Shown: one piece after another, positions 19,186-28,533 of the stretch
Layout of the letters: each line of letters opens with the position of its first letter
How positions within the stretch are numbered: the first letter of the stretch is position 1
Source of the DNA: JACSRF01 sp963695505
GTDB taxonomy: Bacteria > Chloroflexota > Anaerolineae > Promineifilales > Promineifilaceae
Length of the DNA: 64,000 bases
NCBI GenBank assembly: GCA_963695505.1
Contig: CAVOGX010000009.1
Span: 112,142 to 176,141, forward strand
Direction of reading: 5' to 3'
Notes under the pieces: model-generated
The model's input: the letters and a program-made list of their open reading frames with translations, nothing else
Told to the model about the DNA's origin: nothing
Databases searched by the model: none
Made by a program: the position numbers and the translations under genes

Positions 19186-21018
19186 TTGAATACAACCTCT
19201 ACTTCTCCCATTGACCTCAAAAGACTGGCCCGGCAATCGCGCTGGGTCGGCCTTTGGTCCATGCTCAGCGGTTATCAATGGCTGTATATTTGGGCAACGT
19301 TGGCGGTGGGGCTAGCGGCCGTTTCCCGTACCGCCTTCTACTACCTGCTGCGCTTCTTCACCGACGACGTGCTGCCCAGCGTCAACGTGCTGGCCCGGTT
19401 ACCCTGGGTGGCTTTAGGGTTCATCGGCCTGGCCGTGTTTCAGGGTGCATTCACCTTCCTCAGCGGCCGTTGGGCAGCGGAAACGGCCGAAGGTGCCACC
19501 CGACGCCTGCGCGACTACCTCTACGACCATATCCAGCGCCTTTCTTTTGCCTACCACGACAAAACCCCCACCGGCGAACTTATCCAGCGCTCCACTTCCG
19601 ACGTCGATGCCATCCGCCGCTTTTACTCCGAACAGGCTATCAGCGTGGGGCGAATTACACTCATTTTCATTGTCAACTTCATTGCCCTGTTGGATTTACA
19701 CGTAGGGCTGGCCCTGCTTTCCATTGTGCTGGTGCCCTTCGTCTTTCTCAGCTCCATCCTCTTTTTTCGCAAAATTTCGCAGCGCTACGAAGAATTTCAG
19801 GAGCAAGAAGGCACACTGAGTACCACCCTGCAAGAAAATCTTACCGGTATCCGCGTGGTGAAAGCCTTTGCGCGGCAGAATTACGAAATCGACAAGTTCG
19901 AGGCGGATAATTTCGAGCGATTCCAGCGCGGCAGACGCTTGCTGTTGATGCACGCATTTTATTGGCCCACCACAGATCTGCTGGTTTTCATTCAGCTTAT
20001 CATTGGCTATTATTTTGGCGCGCGCCTGGCCATTGATGGTGCCATCACTGTGGGCACGTTTCTGGCTTACATGGGGCTGCTGAGCTGGATTGTGTGGCCG
20101 CTGCGCCACCTGGGACGGCTCATTGTGCAAATGTCTACGGGGTTGGTGTCATTCGGCCGTGTGCTGGAAATCATCAGGCAAGATCGGGAACCGCTGGATG
20201 ATGGAACTTTCCAACCCACCGCCCCTTTACAAGGAAACATCGCTTTTCATGATGTCAGTTTTAGCTATGATGGCGCTGCCGCGGATACAAAAGAGGCCGT
20301 CGTTTTGCACAACATCTCCTTTCAATGCCAGGCGGGGCAGGTCATCGCCCTCATTGGCTCCACCGGCGCAGGTAAAACTTCCCTGGTTAATCTGCTGCCT
20401 CGCTTTTACGATTACACCGGGGGCAGCATCATTTTAGACGGGCGGGAGCTGCGGGAGTATCCACGGCGCTACCTGCGCCAGCAAATTGGCATTGTGCAGC
20501 AAGAACCTTTCCTCTTTTCACGCACTATCCGCGATAACATTGTCTATGGGGTTGACCGCACCCTCAGCGAGGAAGAAATCGTTGCCGCCGCCCAGGCTGC
20601 GGCTGTCCATGACGTCATTCTCACCTTCCCCAACGGTTACGACACCCTGGTAGGCGAAAAAGGGGTGACGCTTTCTGGCGGGCAAAAGCAGCGCGTGACC
20701 ATTGCCCGCACGCTGCTCAAAAATCCGCGCCTGCTCATTTTAGATGACGCCACTTCCTCGGTGGACACCGAGACGGAGGCGGCCATTCGCGAAGCCCTGG
20801 AAACGCTGATGCCGGGCCGCACCACCTTCATCATCGCCCACCGCATTCAAACGGTGATGCGCGCCGACCTCATTTTGGTACTGGACAAGGGACGCATTGT
20901 GCAGATGGGCAGTCACGACGAGCTGATGGCGCAACCGGACAGCACTTACCAGCGCATTTTCAACCTGCAAGCGCAAATTGAGGATGAACTGCAGCAGGAA
21001 TTAGCCGGCACAATGTAA
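19186..21018 (+). CDS. ABC exporter, fused membrane and ATPase domains (first of pair)
   Basis: Type IV ABC exporter half-transporter of 610 residues: six-helix membrane domain (about 25-330) and nucleotide-binding domain with Walker A (GSTGAGKTS), ABC signature (LSGGQKQR), Walker B (LLILDDATS) and H-loop (IAHRIQT). No ATG precedes the conserved N terminus, so the TTG at 19186 is the likely start; the next ATG (19261) would remove part of the conserved lead-in. Followed by a paralogue 52 bases on, so probably a heterodimer. Substrate unknown. Confidence 0.88.
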   Translation: MNTTSTSPIDLKRLARQSRWVGLWSMLSGYQWLYIWATLAVGLAAVSRTAFYYLLRFFTDDVLPSVNVLARLPWVALGFIGLAVFQGAFTFLSGRWAAETAEGATRRLRDYLYDHIQRLSFAYHDKTPTGELIQRSTSDVDAIRRFYSEQAISVGRITLIFIVNFIALLDLHVGLALLSIVLVPFVFLSSILFFRKISQRYEEFQEQEGTLSTTLQENLTGIRVVKAFARQNYEIDKFEADNFERFQRGRRLLLMHAFYWPTTDLLVFIQLIIGYYFGARLAIDGAITVGTFLAYMGLLSWIVWPLRHLGRLIVQMSTGLVSFGRVLEIIRQDREPLDDGTFQPTAPLQGNIAFHDVSFSYDGAAADTKEAVVLHNISFQCQAGQVIALIGSTGAGKTSLVNLLPRFYDYTGGSIILDGRELREYPRRYLRQQIGIVQQEPFLFSRTIRDNIVYGVDRTLSEEEIVAAAQAAAVHDVILTFPNGYDTLVGEKGVTLSGGQKQRVTIARTLLKNPRLLILDDATSSVDTETEAAIREALETLMPGRTTFIIAHRIQTVMRADLILVLDKGRIVQMGSHDELMAQPDSTYQRIFNLQAQIEDELQQELAGTM

Positions 21019-21021
21019 CCA

Positions 21022-21054
21022 GTAACCTGTCACATGTTGCAAGTTACAGGTTAC
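21022..21054. repeat. Short inverted repeat GTAACCTGT / ACAGGTTAC between ABC genes
   Basis: Nine-base perfect arms at 21022-21030 and 21046-21054 with flanking related words (CAGTAAC, AAGTTACAG). It occupies most of the 52-base gap within the ABC operon. Architecture matches the other word-based inverted repeats of the window. Confidence 0.5.
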
Positions 21055-21070
21055 ATTTGGGTGTAAAGTT

Positions 21071-22894
21071 ATGTCAACCATACAATTCGAAGAAGAAGAA
21101 TTCCAGACACAATTTAACGGCCGTACCGTGCTGCGCATCCTGCAGCAAGCCCTGCCCTACCGCCGCATGCTCATTGGCTTTTTGCTGGCCATCACCTTGG
21201 TCAGCTTCCAGGATTCCCTCTTCACCTACCTCACCAAGCGCATCGTCGATGACGCCATTCTGGGCCAGGACCGGCAAGCCCTGGTGCGCTACCTGAGCAT
21301 TTACGCCGGCATCATGGTGCTGCAGTCGGTCTGGGTCTTCGCCTTCATCTATTTGGCAGGCGTTTTGGGCGAGCGCATCCGCTACGACCTGCGCAAGAAA
21401 ATGTTCAACCACATCCAGAGCCTCTCCTTCTCCTACTTCGACCGCACGCCGGTGGGCTGGATTATGTCCCGCGTTACCTCCGACTCCGAGCGCATTGCTG
21501 AGCTGGTGACCTGGGGTCTGTTAGACATCACCTGGGGCATTACCAACGTGGGCATTGCCGTCATTTTCATGTTCATCATCAACTGGAAAATGGCTCTGGT
21601 GGTGCTGTTCATCGTGCCCGTACTCATCGTGGTGGCCGTGCAGTTCAAAAAGCGGATTCTGGACGAGTTTCGCCTGGTGCGCAAAATCAACTCCAAAATT
21701 ACCGGCGCTTACAACGAAAATATCATGGGCGTGCGCGTCACCAAATCGCTGACCAGCGAAGAAAAGGACTTGAACGAGTTCCAGAGCCTGACCCAGGACA
21801 TGTACCAGGCTTCTTATCGCGCCGCCTGGCTGTCGGCCCTCTTTTTGCCGGTGGTGCAAATTATCAGCGCCTTTGGCGTAGCGGCCGTAATTTGGTATGG
21901 CGGTTTCCAATTCACCGTGGGCGATATGAGCATTGGGGACATTCAGGCTTTTGTCAGCTACATCACCTTCATGCTGTGGCCGGTGCAGGAAATGGCGCGG
22001 GTCTACGCCCAAATGCAGCAGTCAGTGGCCTCTGCCGAGCGGGCCTTCTCGCTGATCGATGCCGTGCCGGAGATTCAGGAAAAGCCGGGCGCGCTTACCC
22101 CGTCCTCTCTACGCGGGGACATCCTCTTTGAAAATGTCTCTTTTTATTACGAAAAGGGCAAACCGGTGCTGGATCATTTCAACCTGCACGTGCGCGAAGG
22201 GGAGACCATTGCCTTAGTGGGGCCAACAGGCGGGGGCAAGTCTACCATCGTCAATCTGCTCTGCCGCTTTTACGAACCAAAAGAGGGCGTCATTCGCCTG
22301 GCCGGGCACGATTACACCGACTTGACGCTGGAAGCCATTCACTCCCGGCTGGGCATGGTGCTGCAAACGCCCCACCTGTTTTCGGGTTCGGTGCGCGAGA
22401 ATATTCGCTACGGCCGTTTACAGGCCAGCGATGACGAAATTGTGGATGCCGCCAGGCTGGCCGGCGCCCATGAGTTCATCGTCACTCTGGAAAAGGGTTA
22501 CGACACCGACGTGGGCGAGGGCGGCAGCCTGCTTTCTGTGGGTCAAAAGCAGCTTATCAGCCTGGCGCGGGCCATTCTCGCCCAGCCGGAAATCTTCATC
22601 ATGGACGAGGCCACCAGTTCCGTGGACACCCTGACGGAGGCATTGATTCAGCGAGGCATGGAGGCGGTGATGGACGGCCGTACCAGCTTTGTCATCGCCC
22701 ACCGCCTGAGCACTATCAAACGCGCCAACCGCATTCTGGTCATCGAGAACGGCCGTATTGCCGAAATGGGCAGTCATGCTGAGCTCATTCGCCAGCAGGG
22801 GCATTATTATCGCCTCTATACCCAGCAGTTCCGTCGCGAGCGCGAAGCGGCCTACGACCTGAGCGCGCTGGCCATTAACCCCGCCACATCCTGA
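21071..22894 (+). CDS. ABC exporter, fused membrane and ATPase domains (second of pair)
   Basis: Half-transporter of 607 residues with a six-helix membrane domain and an ATPase domain: Walker A GPTGGGKST, Walker B IFIMDEATSS, H-loop IAHRLST. The signature motif is altered to LLSVGQKQ (canonical LSGGQ), while the partner upstream has LSGGQ. That asymmetry is typical of heterodimeric exporters with one degenerate ATP site. Starts at ATG 21071, in one operon with the upstream gene. Confidence 0.9.
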   Translation: MSTIQFEEEEFQTQFNGRTVLRILQQALPYRRMLIGFLLAITLVSFQDSLFTYLTKRIVDDAILGQDRQALVRYLSIYAGIMVLQSVWVFAFIYLAGVLGERIRYDLRKKMFNHIQSLSFSYFDRTPVGWIMSRVTSDSERIAELVTWGLLDITWGITNVGIAVIFMFIINWKMALVVLFIVPVLIVVAVQFKKRILDEFRLVRKINSKITGAYNENIMGVRVTKSLTSEEKDLNEFQSLTQDMYQASYRAAWLSALFLPVVQIISAFGVAAVIWYGGFQFTVGDMSIGDIQAFVSYITFMLWPVQEMARVYAQMQQSVASAERAFSLIDAVPEIQEKPGALTPSSLRGDILFENVSFYYEKGKPVLDHFNLHVREGETIALVGPTGGGKSTIVNLLCRFYEPKEGVIRLAGHDYTDLTLEAIHSRLGMVLQTPHLFSGSVRENIRYGRLQASDDEIVDAARLAGAHEFIVTLEKGYDTDVGEGGSLLSVGQKQLISLARAILAQPEIFIMDEATSSVDTLTEALIQRGMEAVMDGRTSFVIAHRLSTIKRANRILVIENGRIAEMGSHAELIRQQGHYYRLYTQQFRREREAAYDLSALAINPATS

Positions 22895-22906
22895 CACGGC
22901 AGAGAC

Positions 22907-22952
22907 TAGAGAGTGGAGCGGCAAATTTCCAATCTCTAATCTTCACTCTCTA
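22907..22952. repeat. Inverted repeat TAGAGAGTG / CACTCTCTA
   Basis: Nine-base perfect arms at 22907-22915 and 22944-22952, with AATCTCTAAT words in the loop. Lies between the ABC operon and the pyruvate kinase gene. Same word style as 25755-25811. Confidence 0.5.
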
Positions 22953-23041
22953 AACGCAAGCCCCCACCTATGGTAAAATGTTGCCGGTACTTTAAAGTTT
23001 TTTCTTCAACCCTTCATCAAACAAAGAATTAGGGGGAAACT

Positions 23042-24802
23042 ATGCTGCGGACAAAAATTGTTTGTACTATTGGCCCGGCCAGCCGCGAACCGGAAATGCT
23101 GCGCCAACTGGTCGAAGCGGGCATGAACGTTGCCCGCCTTAACTTTTCTCATGGAGATGCGGCTGTCCATGGTGAAAATATTCGCCGCATTCGCCAGGTT
23201 TCGGCTGAGCTGAACCGCCCGGTAGCGCTGCTGGTCGATTTACAAGGTCCCAAGCTGCGCGTGGGTGATATGGGCGATGGCGTACAGCTAACCAACGGGG
23301 AAACCGTTGTGCTGAGCAAGCGCAGTGGCGTTGGCCATCCGGCAACTGCTGACGAGCCAACTTTCGTGCCTTTGCAATATGCCACCCTACCTGAGCAAGT
23401 TGAGCCGGGCGACCGCATCTTGATGGATGACGGCCTGTTGGAGGTGCGCGTGCAAGAAACCGATGGCGTGGACATTCGCGCTGTGGTGGTCACCGGGGGC
23501 CTGCTCAAGTCCAACAAGGGGTTGAACTTACCCAATGCATCCCTTTCCATCCCCGCTATCACAGAAAAGGATTGGCAGGACCTGGAATTTGCTTTGGCCC
23601 AAAACGTGGATTGGGTAGCCCTCTCTTTCGTGCGCTCTGCGGACGAGGTGCGGCAGCTTAAGGCACGCATTCACGAGCTGAGTGATTACGGCCGTCCCGT
23701 GCCCGTCATTGCCAAAATTGAAAAACCGGAAGCATTAAACCACATCGACGACATCATTGCCGAAGCAGATGGCATCATGGTGGCGCGGGGTGATTTGGGC
23801 ATTGAGGTGGCCGCCGAAAAAGTGCCCATGATCCAAAAGATGCTCATCCGCAAGTGCAACACCGCCGGTAAACCGGTGATTACGGCCACGCAAATGCTGG
23901 ACTCCATGATTCGCAACCCGCGCCCCACCCGCGCCGAAGCCTCTGACGTGGCCAATGCCATCATCGATGGCACCGACGCGGTCATGCTCTCAGGCGAAAC
24001 GGCCGCCGGAAAGTATCCGCTCCAGGCCATTGAAACCATGGTCAAAATTGCGGCCGACGTGGAGCAGCAAGCCATGGAGACCTGGGAACGGCCGTCTTTC
24101 ATCCAGCGCCCCGTTTCCACCGTCACCGATGCCGTCAGCCACGCCACCTGTGAAACCGCCCACGACCTGGGCGCCGCCGCCATTCTCTCCGCAACCATCT
24201 CTGGGCGCACGGCGGAAATGCTCTCCCGTTACCGTCCGCCTTGCCCGATTTATGCCATCACTCCCAGCCCCATCACCCAACGCCGCCTGCTGGTGTTCCA
24301 TGGGGTGTGGCCCCTGCTGGGCGAGCGCACCGAAAGCAGCAGAGGCGTTCTGGACAGCGCGCTGCAGCAGGCTAAGGCTGCGGGGCTGCTCAACGAGGGG
24401 GATACCGTCGTGATGACGGCCGGCATTTCCCCTAACCTGCCCGGTTCCACCAACCTGATGCGCGTGGAAAGTGTGCCGGTGGTCATTGCGCGTGGTTTAG
24501 GGGTGCAAGAAGAGGTGGTCAGTGGCCGGATACGTCGCCTGGAAGTGCCCGTCGAAAACGTGCAAGACGACATTGACAGCGATGAAATCCTGGTCGTGAC
24601 GTACAGCGACCGCAGCTTAATCCCTTATCTGCGCCGCGCCGCCGGACTGGTAACTCGCGACGGCGAGCCGGGCTGCCACGGGCACACTGTGGCCATGGAG
24701 ATGGGCATCCCGGCCATTATCGGCGTCGGCGATGATTACGATAAGTTAACCAATGGGCTGGCCGTCACCCTGGACAGCAAACACGGCACTATCTGCCACT
24801 AA
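23042..24802 (+). CDS. pyk: Pyruvate kinase with C-terminal PEP-utilising mobile domain
   Basis: Converts phosphoenolpyruvate and ADP to pyruvate and ATP in glycolysis. The 586 residues exceed the usual 470 because of an extra C-terminal domain. N-terminal markers are MNVARLNFSHGD and VDLQGPKLRVG; the active-site loop is IMVARGDLGIE, followed by the ATQMLDSM block. The last 80 residues include GCHGHTVAMEMGIPAIIGVG, the phosphohistidine-type mobile domain seen also in Bacillus-type enzymes. RBS AGGGGG precedes the ATG. Confidence 0.95.
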   Translation: MLRTKIVCTIGPASREPEMLRQLVEAGMNVARLNFSHGDAAVHGENIRRIRQVSAELNRPVALLVDLQGPKLRVGDMGDGVQLTNGETVVLSKRSGVGHPATADEPTFVPLQYATLPEQVEPGDRILMDDGLLEVRVQETDGVDIRAVVVTGGLLKSNKGLNLPNASLSIPAITEKDWQDLEFALAQNVDWVALSFVRSADEVRQLKARIHELSDYGRPVPVIAKIEKPEALNHIDDIIAEADGIMVARGDLGIEVAAEKVPMIQKMLIRKCNTAGKPVITATQMLDSMIRNPRPTRAEASDVANAIIDGTDAVMLSGETAAGKYPLQAIETMVKIAADVEQQAMETWERPSFIQRPVSTVTDAVSHATCETAHDLGAAAILSATISGRTAEMLSRYRPPCPIYAITPSPITQRRLLVFHGVWPLLGERTESSRGVLDSALQQAKAAGLLNEGDTVVMTAGISPNLPGSTNLMRVESVPVVIARGLGVQEEVVSGRIRRLEVPVENVQDDIDSDEILVVTYSDRSLIPYLRRAAGLVTRDGEPGCHGHTVAMEMGIPAIIGVGDDYDKLTNGLAVTLDSKHGTICH

Positions 24803-24820
24803 GCCTGAAAAGAAGAAACA

Positions 24821-25750
24821 ATGAGTGAAAACACGCGCCCGCGGGTATTAATTTGTGACACTGTTGCCGAGGAAGGGGTAGCCTTACTGCGTGAATGGGC
24901 AGAGGTTGACATTCGGACGAGCCTCTCCTCTGATGAGCTGCAGAGCATCATTGGTCAATATGACGGCATGGTGGTGCGCAGCGCCACCAAGGTGCGCCAA
25001 CCCATTTTTGAAAAGGCGCACCGTCTCAAAGTTATTGGCCGCGCCGGTTCGGGGCTGGATAATATCGATACGGCCGTTGCCTCGGAGCGCGGCATTGCCG
25101 TGGTGAACAGCCCCGACGCCAATACCCTGGCCGTCGCCGAGCATACCCTGGCCTTGATGCTGGCCCTGGCCCGCCGCCTGCCCCGCGCCGATTGGGGGCT
25201 GAAAGCGGGAAAGTGGGAAAAAACGGAGTTCATGGGCACAGGTTTGGCGGGGAAAACGGTAGGCATTGTGGGTTTTGGGCGTATTGGCCGAGAAGTGGCG
25301 GTGCGCGCCCGCGCCTTCGACATGAAAATCCTCAGCAACCAGCGCCGCTTCACACCGGAATTGGGGCTGGCAGAGGGGGTAACGGCCATTGATCTCCTCG
25401 ACCTTTTGCGCGAAGCGGACTTTGTAACCCTCCACCTTCCCTACACCCCGGAAACAGCCGGCATGATTGGCGCCAAGCAGCTAGCTCTGATGAAGCCTAC
25501 CGCTTACCTGATTAACACGGCGCGGGGCGGGCTGATTGACGAAGATGCCTTGTTGGACGCGTTGGATAACGGCCGTATTGCGGGAGCCGCCCTAGACGTT
25601 TTTGCCAGCGAACCGGTCATTGACAGCAAGCTGGCCCAGCACCAGCGGGTCATTGCCACGCCGCACATTGCCGCCAGCACTGTAGATGCGCAAATCTCCG
25701 CGGCTGTCACCGTCGCCGAGAAAATGGCAGAGATTTTACGTCCAACGTAA
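24821..25750 (+). CDS. D-isomer 2-hydroxyacid dehydrogenase, phosphoglycerate dehydrogenase-like
   Basis: NAD-dependent dehydrogenase of 309 residues with the split substrate/NAD fold: VGIVGFGRIGREV nucleotide-binding loop, catalytic Arg in INTARGGLIDE, Glu in ASEPVID and His in TPHIAAST. Closest in look to SerA (3-phosphoglycerate to 3-phosphohydroxypyruvate, first step of serine synthesis), in the short form without an ACT domain. It starts 18 bases after pyk, so probably the same transcript. Another hydroxyacid substrate cannot be excluded. Confidence 0.85.
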   Translation: MSENTRPRVLICDTVAEEGVALLREWAEVDIRTSLSSDELQSIIGQYDGMVVRSATKVRQPIFEKAHRLKVIGRAGSGLDNIDTAVASERGIAVVNSPDANTLAVAEHTLALMLALARRLPRADWGLKAGKWEKTEFMGTGLAGKTVGIVGFGRIGREVAVRARAFDMKILSNQRRFTPELGLAEGVTAIDLLDLLREADFVTLHLPYTPETAGMIGAKQLALMKPTAYLINTARGGLIDEDALLDALDNGRIAGAALDVFASEPVIDSKLAQHQRVIATPHIAASTVDAQISAAVTVAEKMAEILRPT

Positions 25751-25754
25751 AAGA

Positions 25755-25811
25755 AGATTGGAAATTAGAGATTGGAGACCGCTAATCTCCAATCTCCGAT
25801 CTCTAATCTCT
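25755..25811. repeat. Inverted repeat of AGATTGGAGA / TCTCCAATCT words
   Basis: Left arm 25755-25779 (AGATTGGAAATTAGAGATTGG...) and right arm 25783-25811 (TAATCTCC...ATCTCTAATCTC) form a long hairpin between two converging genes. It overlaps the stop codon of the downstream minus-strand gene (25803-25805), so its right end is coding. Confidence 0.65.
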
Positions 25812-26687
25812 ATTCCTGTTTTTGCGCAGCATCTCGCGGAATTTGGGGGCCAGCTCAGCAATGATGGGCGACGGCCGTTCCGGTTGCCACGCCTTGATGG
25901 CTTCGGCCGTAGGTTGGGGCCAGGTTTCGGCGGAGTGGATGATGGTACCGGGGGAAACGGCCGTATCCAGCACCGCTAACGCCTCCGCAATCACCCGCAT
26001 TTGCTGCGCCACGTCGTGCGGCTGCCCCAGCGTGTGCCCAAAGGGAAACTCCACCGCCAGCGTGCGCGGCGTGCCCACCTTCTCCGCCCAATAGGGCATC
26101 ATCGTCACCAAAATGGTGCTTAACCCCGCTTCTTCCAGCGTCCGTGCCAGCACGGGCACGTTAATGGCACAGTCCGGTCAGGCAGGGGTTAACAGGACGC
26201 AGTCCACCTTCTCCTGCTTATAATGCGCCGCCACCTCCGGCCCAAACCGTTCCACCCACACCGTTGCGTCCGGCGGGAAGCCCTGGAAACCCATAAACGA
26301 ATAATGGTAGGCGGCTATTCCCCCAATTTTGCCTTCCGCCGCCAGCTCCTGGAAGCGGTGCAGCGGCAGCACAATGTTCACGTCCTGCTCAATGTCCGCA
26401 TAATTCAGGTGCAGGTGGCTGACCGCCAAGGCATCCTGGGCAATATCCACCGGAATGGCGCGATAAGTTGGGTCGCCCCAGGTCGGTTCGTCCTGCTCCC
26501 TTGCCACGTCAAAAGGCGGCTGTACCCCTTTGCAATACAGCCCCGCTGACGTAACCAGCCCAAACTTGCACGCAGCCAGCGGCTTAGAGAGCGGCGTCCA
26601 GGGAATGGGGTGCTGCGGTTCCCGCCCCGTCATTTTGTAAAAGGTGGCAATCAATCGTGGCAAAAACTTAAAGCTGTCAACAGCCAT
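25803..26687 (-). CDS. GrdB-related reductase-family protein, probable selenoprotein (in-frame TGA)
   Basis: Related to the selenoprotein B family of glycine/sarcosine/betaine/D-proline reductases. The frame runs from ATG 26687 (AAAGGA upstream) through one TGA at 26180-26178 to the stop at 25803, 294 residues if the TGA is read as selenocysteine. Family markers lie on both sides: GDPTYRAIPVDI, LHLNYADIEQDVN, GIAAYHYSFMG before; LARTLEEAGLSTI and VEFPFGHTLGQPHD after. At the TGA the protein reads VDCVLLTPA-U-PDC, giving U170 and C173, a UxxC redox motif where relatives carry Sec or Cys. A hairpin lies 17 bases 3' of the TGA. Substrate unknown; no Sec machinery is in the window. Confidence 0.8.
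26143..26160 (-). promoter_or_regulatory. Putative bacterial SECIS hairpin
   Basis: On the minus strand, CGTGCC (26160-26155), loop CGTGCT (26154-26149) and GGCACG (26148-26143) form a perfect 6-bp stem with a 6-base loop. It starts 17 bases after the TGA (26180-26178), so the loop is 23 bases away, with a G in the second loop position. As I recall, bacterial SECIS elements have an apical loop within about 16-37 bases of the UGA and a G in its first two positions. The fold is seen; function is inferred. Confidence 0.5.
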
Positions 26688-26718
26688 TGGATGTTCCTTT
26701 GACGTTTTGCGTGGTAAG

Positions 26719-26859
26719 GGCGAGACAACCGGGAAAGGTCCTGACAAAGCAAATCTTTCTGTTTACCGGTTGTCTCGCCTGCTTTTTTCGCCTAAAAGGG
26801 CGAGACGACGTGGGGAAAAGACGCTTGGCTACGGGTTCGCTTATTCCGCGCCGTCTCGC
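26719..26859. repeat. Two related inverted repeats of GGCGAGACRAC
   Basis: First pair: 14-base perfect arms at 26719-26732 and 26766-26779 (GGCGAGACAACCGG and its complement), followed on the + strand by CTTTTTT at 26782-26788. Second pair: GCGAGACG at 26800-26807 with CGTCTCGC at 26852-26859. They fill the 188-base gap between the CrtI-like gene and the GrdB-like gene. They could be a repeat element, an RNA structure in the leader of the GrdB-like gene, or a terminator. Confidence 0.55.
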
Positions 26860-26875
26860 GCCTACCATACAAAAT

Positions 26876-28513
26876 TCACGCCTCTTGTTTCGCGCCTCGC
26901 AAGGCAATTTTCGCCTGCAGCTCTTCCGGCCATTGGCTTATGTCTTCGGACGGGTAAGTTTGCAGCTCCGGTCCATTTTGCTGCAGCAGGTCGCCGGTGC
27001 GGCAGCGCAAAATGCCTTTAGCTGCCGCCAACCCGGAAGCGGTGGCCCCAGCCACGCCATGAGACAACGTGCTGGCCCCACACAACCACAGCCCCTCAAC
27101 CGGCACTTTGGTGGGGAAGGCCAGGGGTCCCATCTGGAAGGGGCTTTTGGCAATACCGTACAAATTGCCGCGATGAGCCGCCAGGTAATGCTGGTTGGTC
27201 AGGGGCGTGCCCAAGTCGCAAAAAACCACGTGGTCGCGAATGCCGGGCACCATTTCGTCAATGGTCGTCAGCATTTTGTCGGCAAGCTGCGATTTAAGAG
27301 CCTTATAATCAGCGCCGCGCGCGCCTTCCGATTGGTGTGCCCACCGCCAAAAGGGTTCGTAATTGACAAAGGCGAAGGCCTCCAGGGTGTGATGCCCGCT
27401 GTGCATTTTACTGGGGTCTTTGAGGGTGGTGACGGTGAGGAAGAGGGCGTCGGCGCGGTCGCTGTGTAAAATTTTGCCCGCCAGCCCCTCTTTGTAAAGC
27501 TGGTCTACGCCGTTGTGGCGATAAAACCAGACGTTACCGGAATCCAGTCCGGCGGCGCGCAGGTCCATGTCCACGGCAAAGAATAGGCTAAGGGCGGAGA
27601 CAGAGTAGTTGACCCGGTTTACTTTGCGCCGCAGCCGCCAGGGCAGGTTTTCGCGGCCAATCAGCGTGCCAAAGGTCATTTCCGGGTCGGCATTGCTGAC
27701 CACGTTTTGCGCTGTGAGGCGGCTGCCGTCGGCTAACTGTACGCCGGATACCTGACCATTTTGCAGGAGGATGCGCTGCACGGCCGTATTCAACCGTATC
27801 TCGCCCCCTGCCCGCTTCAGCGCCCGCACAAAGGCGCGGGGAATGGCAAAGGCGCCGCCCAAAGGGTAGTAGCCGCCGTCAAAATAATGGTTGGTAATGC
27901 CCAGGTGCACAGGGGCAGAAACCATGGATGGCGGCAAGCCATGGTCGCCGGACTGCGCGGAGAACACGGCTTTGAGGAATGGGTCTTGCACAAAGTGGTC
28001 GATGACGGCCTGGCCCGTGCGCAGCCCCCAACGCAAGAAGGTGCGCGATTGCAGCAGGTCGGCCGGGCTTCTGAGGCGGGCGACGCGGCGCAGGTCGGTT
28101 TGCATGTCGTCTATGGTTTGCAAGTAACCGTCGATTCCGGCCGCTTCGTGGGGGAAGCGCTCCTTGAGGCGGGCGGCAAAGCGGTCGCGCCCTTTGGGAA
28201 TGTCGAAGCGCTGGTTGCCCACCCACACGTGGTCGAAGCCGTCGGGGTTAATTTCGCAAAAGATAAGGTCTTGGGAAACGCCCAGCCCTTTGTAGATGGT
28301 GCGCATGTGCCCGCCGGGGCCAAGGCCGCCAATGTAGTGCACGCCGGGACTGAAGCGGTAGCCTTCCAGGGTGAAGGAGTGGGTCCAGCCACCAGGGACT
28401 TCATGTTGTTCGCAGACAAGGACCTTTTGCCCCGCCTGGGCCAAAGCAACGGCCGTTGTCAGGCCGCCAGCCCCGGAGCCAATCACAATGGTGTCGTAAT
28501 CGTAAGTGGGCAT
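26876..28513 (-). CDS. CrtI/CrtISO-like FAD-dependent oxidoreductase
   Basis: Flavoprotein of 545 residues in the phytoene desaturase / carotenoid isomerase / retinol saturase superfamily. The N terminus has the dinucleotide-binding motif TIVIGSGAGGLTTAVALAQAG followed by VLVCEQHEVPGG; the C terminus has the family's 'GLWLCGASTLSHGVAGATASGLAAA' type FAD contact. I use the ATG at 28513, preceded by GAGGAGGGG. Likely reduces, desaturates or isomerises a hydrophobic polyene; no carotenoid synthesis genes lie nearby, so the substrate is open. Confidence 0.8.
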   Translation of the reverse strand: MPTYDYDTIVIGSGAGGLTTAVALAQAGQKVLVCEQHEVPGGWTHSFTLEGYRFSPGVHYIGGLGPGGHMRTIYKGLGVSQDLIFCEINPDGFDHVWVGNQRFDIPKGRDRFAARLKERFPHEAAGIDGYLQTIDDMQTDLRRVARLRSPADLLQSRTFLRWGLRTGQAVIDHFVQDPFLKAVFSAQSGDHGLPPSMVSAPVHLGITNHYFDGGYYPLGGAFAIPRAFVRALKRAGGEIRLNTAVQRILLQNGQVSGVQLADGSRLTAQNVVSNADPEMTFGTLIGRENLPWRLRRKVNRVNYSVSALSLFFAVDMDLRAAGLDSGNVWFYRHNGVDQLYKEGLAGKILHSDRADALFLTVTTLKDPSKMHSGHHTLEAFAFVNYEPFWRWAHQSEGARGADYKALKSQLADKMLTTIDEMVPGIRDHVVFCDLGTPLTNQHYLAAHRGNLYGIAKSPFQMGPLAFPTKVPVEGLWLCGASTLSHGVAGATASGLAAAKGILRCRTGDLLQQNGPELQTYPSEDISQWPEELQAKIALRGAKQEA

Positions 28514-28533
28514 GCAACCCCTCCTCAAGATAG

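Noticed and set aside
25803..26747. Two separate small genes (25803-26159 and 26178-26747)
   Set aside because: Both are in the same frame, separated by one TGA, and together match a single family end to end, so I joined them.
26687..27469. 260-residue ORF on the + strand
   Set aside because: Mostly antisense to the CrtI-like gene; no protein-family features.
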